In this document: positions 14,631 to 17,222 of the stretch, one piece after another
Layout of the letters: every line of letters starts with the position of its first letter
Numbering within the stretch: the first letter of the stretch is position 1
NCBI GenBank assembly: GCA_029945495.1
Contig: JAQSCR010000390.1
Location: 1-17,222 of the forward strand
Reading direction: 5' to 3'
From: Pseudolabrys sp.
GTDB lineage: Bacteria > Pseudomonadota > Alphaproteobacteria > Rhizobiales > Xanthobacteraceae
Length of the DNA stretch: 17,222 nt
Translations under genes and position numbers: made by a program
Notes under the pieces: model-generated
Databases searched by the model: none
What the model saw: only the letters and a program-made list of their open reading frames with translations
What the model was told of the DNA's origin: nothing

Positions 14631-14996
14631 ATGGTACAGACTTGGAGTAGCTGGAAACGGTATCCGGATGTTCATGACGGTGGTCATGTCGAAGCTCCGA
14701 TGGGCCCCGGCGTCTATGAAGTGCGCAGCGCATCGACCGGCCGCGTGGTGGCTTTCGGCCACGCCGGCAATGTCGCCAATGCCATAACCGACCTGAAAGT
14801 GAACGGCGGCGTCAGCCCCTTGGCCCGCTTTTTCGGCAAGCAGCCGCTGGTGTCGCGCGTTAGCGATCTCGAATACCGCACCTATGCCGCCGCCAGCCGC
14901 GCCGAAGCCAAGACCGCGGCCAGCCGTCTCAATGGCCTGCGCCAGGCCGCTTGGCGCCGCCGCGTCGATATGGGCGGTTCTGCCCGCATGGGCTGA
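14631..14996 (+). CDS. Small conserved-looking protein, possible degenerate GIY-YIG fold
   Basis: I cannot name this 121-residue protein. Its centre reads GPGVYEVRSASTGRVVAFGHAGNVANAI (25-52). The spacing of GVY and (A)FG followed by a G-N helix resembles the start of a GIY-YIG nuclease domain, yet the second motif is AFG rather than YVG/YIG and the expected catalytic Arg is missing. A later helix, DLEYRTYAAASRAEAKTAAS (79-98), looks like the second half of that domain. If related, it is likely not a nuclease. The frame is open back to 14511, but ATG 14631 (MVQTWSSWK) has an AAGGGA ribosome site 10 bases upstream and gives a start without the odd leader. A strong terminator follows 24 bases after the stop. 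Confidence 0.75.
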   Translation: MVQTWSSWKRYPDVHDGGHVEAPMGPGVYEVRSASTGRVVAFGHAGNVANAITDLKVNGGVSPLARFFGKQPLVSRVSDLEYRTYAAASRAEAKTAASRLNGLRQAAWRRRVDMGGSARMG

Positions 14997-15020
14997 CCGG
15001 ACTGGCATATCTGAAGTTTC

Positions 15021-15049
15021 AAAAGGCCGGCAGTTTTGCCGGCCTTTTT
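15021..15049 (+). terminator. Rho-independent terminator
   Basis: AAAAGGCCGGCA (15021-15032) and TGCCGGCCTTTT (15037-15048) form a perfect 12-bp stem with a GTTT loop and the T-run continues to 15049. It ends the small-protein gene and isolates the Rieske unit from upstream reading. Confidence 0.92.
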
Positions 15050-15062
15050 GCGTTCGAATGGT

Positions 15063-15130
15063 GGGATGGCCGACCGCGCCGGAATGATCCTATAATTCCA
15101 AAAAAGATCGACGAGAGGGGATGGCCGACC
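15063..15130. repeat. 13-bp direct repeat flanking the Rieske promoter
   Basis: GGGATGGCCGACC occurs exactly at 15063-15075 and again at 15118-15130, 55 bases start to start. The first copy lies where a -35 box would be expected; the second spans the ribosome site and touches the Rieske ATG. Confidence 0.85.
15091..15096 (+). promoter_or_regulatory. -10 box (TATAAT) for the Rieske/GS unit
   Basis: TATAAT is a perfect consensus -10 in an otherwise GC-rich stretch, 35 bases before the Rieske ATG. The bases at the -35 position (about 15067-15073, TGGCCGA) are poor and fall in the first copy of the direct repeat, which suggests a promoter that needs an activator. Confidence 0.5.
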
Positions 15131-16444
15131 ATGTTAAGCGCGGAACAAAATGATCTCATCACCCGCACCGGACCCGGCACACCGGCCGGCCGCCTGATGC
15201 GGCAATATTGGCAGCCCGCCGCTTTGGTCGACGAATTGTCCGGCAACCGGCCGGTCAAGCCGGTGCGGTTGTTCGGCGAGGACCTCGTTATCTTCAAGGA
15301 CGACAAAGGCCGCTACGGCCTGATCGGACGGCGCTGTCCGCATCGCGGCACCGATCTCGCTTATGGGCGGCTGGAGGATGGCGGCCTGCGTTGCGCGTTT
15401 CATGGCTGGCTGTTCGACGTCAGCGGCAAGTGCCTGCAGACGCCGGCCGAGCCGGACGACAGCAACTTGTGCGCCAACGTCAAACAGAAATCCTATCCGG
15501 TGGTCGAGAAGAGCGGCATCCTGTTCGCTTATCTCGGCACGGGTGAGCCGCCGGCCTTCCCGCATTTCGATTGCTTCGTCGCGCCCGACAGTCACACCTT
15601 CGCCTTCAAGGGCATGATCGATTGCAACTGGCTGCAATCGCTCGAGGTGGGCATCGATCCGGTGCACACGTCATTCCTGCATCGCTTCTTCCACGACGAG
15701 GACCCGGCGCAGGCCTACGGCAAGATGTTTCGCGACACCACGCGCGACTCGGACATGCCGATGACGCAGATCATGCGCGAGGTGACGCGGCCGCGCATCG
15801 AAGTCGAGGACACCGACTACGGCTTCCGGCTCGTGACGTTGCGCCAGATCAGCGACGTCGACACCCATGTGCGCGTCACCAATCTGGTGTTCCCCAACGC
15901 CTTCATGATTCCGATGAGCCGGGAGATGACGATCTCGCAATGGCATGTGCCGGTCGACGACGAGAAACATTATTGGTACGCGATCTTCACCTCGTTCGGC
16001 GAACCGGTGAACAAGGAGCAGATGCGCAACCAGCGCTTAGAGCTCTACCAGTTGCCCGATTACATCCCGAACAAGAACAAGAGCAACGATTACGGCTTCG
16101 ATCCGGACGAGCAGGAGCACGAGACCTATACCGGCATGGGCGCCGACATCAACGTGCATGACCAATGGGCCTGCGAGTCGATGGGCGCGATCCAGGATCG
16201 CACGCAAGAACATCTCGGCACCTCCGACAAGGCGATCGCCGCCTATCGCCGCCTGTTGCGGCAGGCCATCGAACAATCCGGCAAAGGCGAAACGCCGATC
16301 CTCGTCGTCGATGAGGCGCGCGCAGCCGCCATCACCGGACCCGCCGCCATCGACGGCATCGGCCCGACCAATGACTGGCAGGGCTATTGGCAGAGCACGG
16401 AAGCGAAAAAACGCGAGACTATGAGCTGGAAGAACGGGCACTAG
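15131..16444 (+). CDS. Rieske non-heme iron oxygenase, phthalate-dioxygenase-like alpha subunit
   Basis: The 437-residue protein is a terminal oxygenase that hydroxylates or demethylates an organic substrate with O2 and electrons from a reductase. The Rieske cluster ligands are CPH (Cys69, His71) and CAFH (Cys88, His91). The mononuclear iron site is NWLQSLEVGIDPVHTSFLHR (166-185) with His179 and His184; the acidic third ligand is likely in the region 340-360 (DQWACESMGAIQDRTQEHLG). The opening MLSAEQNDLITRTGPGTP is typical of the phthalate 4,5-dioxygenase/aromatic demethylase group. Substrate unknown. No reductase or ferredoxin gene is in the window. ATG 15131 was chosen; AGGGG lies 10 bases before it, and the open frame upstream (to 14951) is not conserved. 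A 10-codon frame from ATG 15121 overlaps the start. Confidence 0.93.
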   Translation: MLSAEQNDLITRTGPGTPAGRLMRQYWQPAALVDELSGNRPVKPVRLFGEDLVIFKDDKGRYGLIGRRCPHRGTDLAYGRLEDGGLRCAFHGWLFDVSGKCLQTPAEPDDSNLCANVKQKSYPVVEKSGILFAYLGTGEPPAFPHFDCFVAPDSHTFAFKGMIDCNWLQSLEVGIDPVHTSFLHRFFHDEDPAQAYGKMFRDTTRDSDMPMTQIMREVTRPRIEVEDTDYGFRLVTLRQISDVDTHVRVTNLVFPNAFMIPMSREMTISQWHVPVDDEKHYWYAIFTSFGEPVNKEQMRNQRLELYQLPDYIPNKNKSNDYGFDPDEQEHETYTGMGADINVHDQWACESMGAIQDRTQEHLGTSDKAIAAYRRLLRQAIEQSGKGETPILVVDEARAAAITGPAAIDGIGPTNDWQGYWQSTEAKKRETMSWKNGH

Positions 16445-16447
16445 TCG

Positions 16448-17222
16448 ATGCCGCCACGTAAATCTCCCGCCAGCTTCGTCGAGCGTCACGATCTATGGAC
16501 TGCCGCGCAGGCGAAAGCCGCGCTCGACATCGAGCGCGCGATCAAAAGCCAAAAGCTCGAAGTGGTGCGCTTCTCCTTCGCCGACCAGCACGGCGTGTTG
16601 CGCGGCAAGACGCTGCTGGCCTCGGAAGTAGCCGGCGCCCTGCGCAACGGCGTCACCATGACGACGACGCTGCTGGCCAAGGACACCTCGCACAGAAGCG
16701 TGTTTCCGGTGTTCACCGCCGGTGGCGGCTTCGGCATGGCGGAAATGCAGGGCGGCGCCGATTTCGTCATGGTCGCCGATCCGACGACCTTCCGCGTCTT
16801 GCCGTGGGCCAACAACACCGGCTGGGTGCTGTGCGATATCGTATTCGCCAACGGCAGACCGGTGCCGTTCTCGACGCGCGCGATCTGCCGCGACGCGCTC
16901 AGCCACCTCGGCAAGGCCGGCTTCGACTTCATGGCTGGGCTGGAGGTGGAATTCTATCTGTTCAAGCTGGAGAACCCGCGCCTGGCTCCCGCCGACGCTA
17001 CCTGGCCGCCGGAAGCGCCGGAGGTCCGCCTGCTGACGCAAGGCTATCAGTATCTCACCGAGTCGCGCTTCGACATGCTCGATCCGGCGATCGAGATTCT
17101 GCGGCGCGGCCTGATGGCGCTCGGCCTACCGCTGCGCTCGGTCGAGATCGAACTGGGCCCGAGCCAGGTCGAATTCACCTTCCGTCCGCAGATCGGGCTC
17201 GCCGCCGCCGACACCATGATCC
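16448..17222 (+). CDS. Glutamine synthetase family ligase, N-terminal part (cut by window end)
   Basis: The frame is open from ATG 16448 to the window end (258 codons). It matches the GlnA/PuuA superfamily: RFSFADQHGVLRGKTL (41-56) is the beta-grasp motif; GLEVEFYLFK (164-173) has the metal-binding Glu pair; and SVEIELGPSQVEFTFRP (231-247) holds the E-x7-E segment of the active site. The sequence is far from housekeeping GlnA and closer in layout to gamma-glutamyl ligases acting on amines (PuuA, or aniline-pathway gamma-glutamylanilide synthase). The start is 3 bases after the Rieske stop with no strong ribosome site, so the two are translated as a coupled pair. The likely job is gamma-glutamylation of an amine that the oxygenase then handles; this is inference. 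The substrate-binding carboxy half is outside. Confidence 0.88.
   Translation, partial: MPPRKSPASFVERHDLWTAAQAKAALDIERAIKSQKLEVVRFSFADQHGVLRGKTLLASEVAGALRNGVTMTTTLLAKDTSHRSVFPVFTAGGGFGMAEMQGGADFVMVADPTTFRVLPWANNTGWVLCDIVFANGRPVPFSTRAICRDALSHLGKAGFDFMAGLEVEFYLFKLENPRLAPADATWPPEAPEVRLLTQGYQYLTESRFDMLDPAIEILRRGLMALGLPLRSVEIELGPSQVEFTFRPQIGLAAADTMI

Noticed and set aside
15121..15153. Ten-codon frame at the Rieske start
   Set aside because: The purine-rich ribosome site directly abuts its ATG, too close for good use, and it is out of frame with the Rieske gene. It is probably a by-product of the 13-bp repeat.

Overview
The window is GC-rich chromosomal DNA from an alphaproteobacterium, most likely in Hyphomicrobiales (Rhizobiales), near Bradyrhizobium, Rhodopseudomonas or Pseudolabrys. 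The basis is the gene order nfu-tsaB-rimI-fur-plsC-miaB-phoH-ybeY-corC-lnt, a Fur/Mur-type regulator without C-terminal cysteine pairs, and two palindromic intergenic elements of the kind that is abundant in Bradyrhizobiaceae genomes. The genus is inference. No tRNA, rRNA, CRISPR array, insertion sequence or prophage is visible, and no stretch without a gene is longer than about 210 bases.

Left and middle, minus strand (1-11201): one long co-directional run. In reading order it holds murJ (lipid II flippase), trpS, a universal stress protein, nfu (Fe-S scaffold), tsaB (tRNA t6A synthesis), rimI-like acetyltransferase, a Fur/Mur metal regulator, a PlsC-type acyltransferase, miaB (tRNA thiomethylation), phoH, ybeY (rRNA processing), corC (CBS-domain protein) and the first 119 codons of lnt (lipoprotein N-acylation). 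The part from fur to lnt is very tight: fur/plsC overlap by 1 base, miaB/phoH, phoH/ybeY and corC/lnt by 4 bases, and ybeY/corC are 5 bases apart. This is a housekeeping operon for envelope, tRNA and ribosome functions, headed by a metal regulator whose start lies against a palindromic repeat.

Right, plus strand (11369-17222): beyond a divergent promoter region come a PfkB/adenosine-kinase-like sugar kinase, a membrane-anchored coiled-coil protein of unknown function, an exported metallo-beta-lactamase-fold protein, a 121-residue protein with a possible degenerate GIY-YIG fold, and a two-gene unit at the right edge. That unit is a Rieske non-heme iron oxygenase followed 3 bases later by a glutamine-synthetase-family ligase, cut by the window end. 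It has its own -10 box and sits behind a strong terminator, so it reads as an independent accessory module. Pairing a GS-like gamma-glutamyl ligase with a ring-hydroxylating or demethylating oxygenase resembles aniline and amine catabolism. It is the best candidate here for an undescribed pathway.

Structure outside the genes: a 54-base near-palindrome with three GGTNACC boxes between the kinase and the coiled-coil gene (12390-12443); a multi-armed palindromic repeat of about 127 bp (13415-13541); another palindromic element fused to the fur start (5894-5966); and a 13-bp exact direct repeat around the Rieske promoter.
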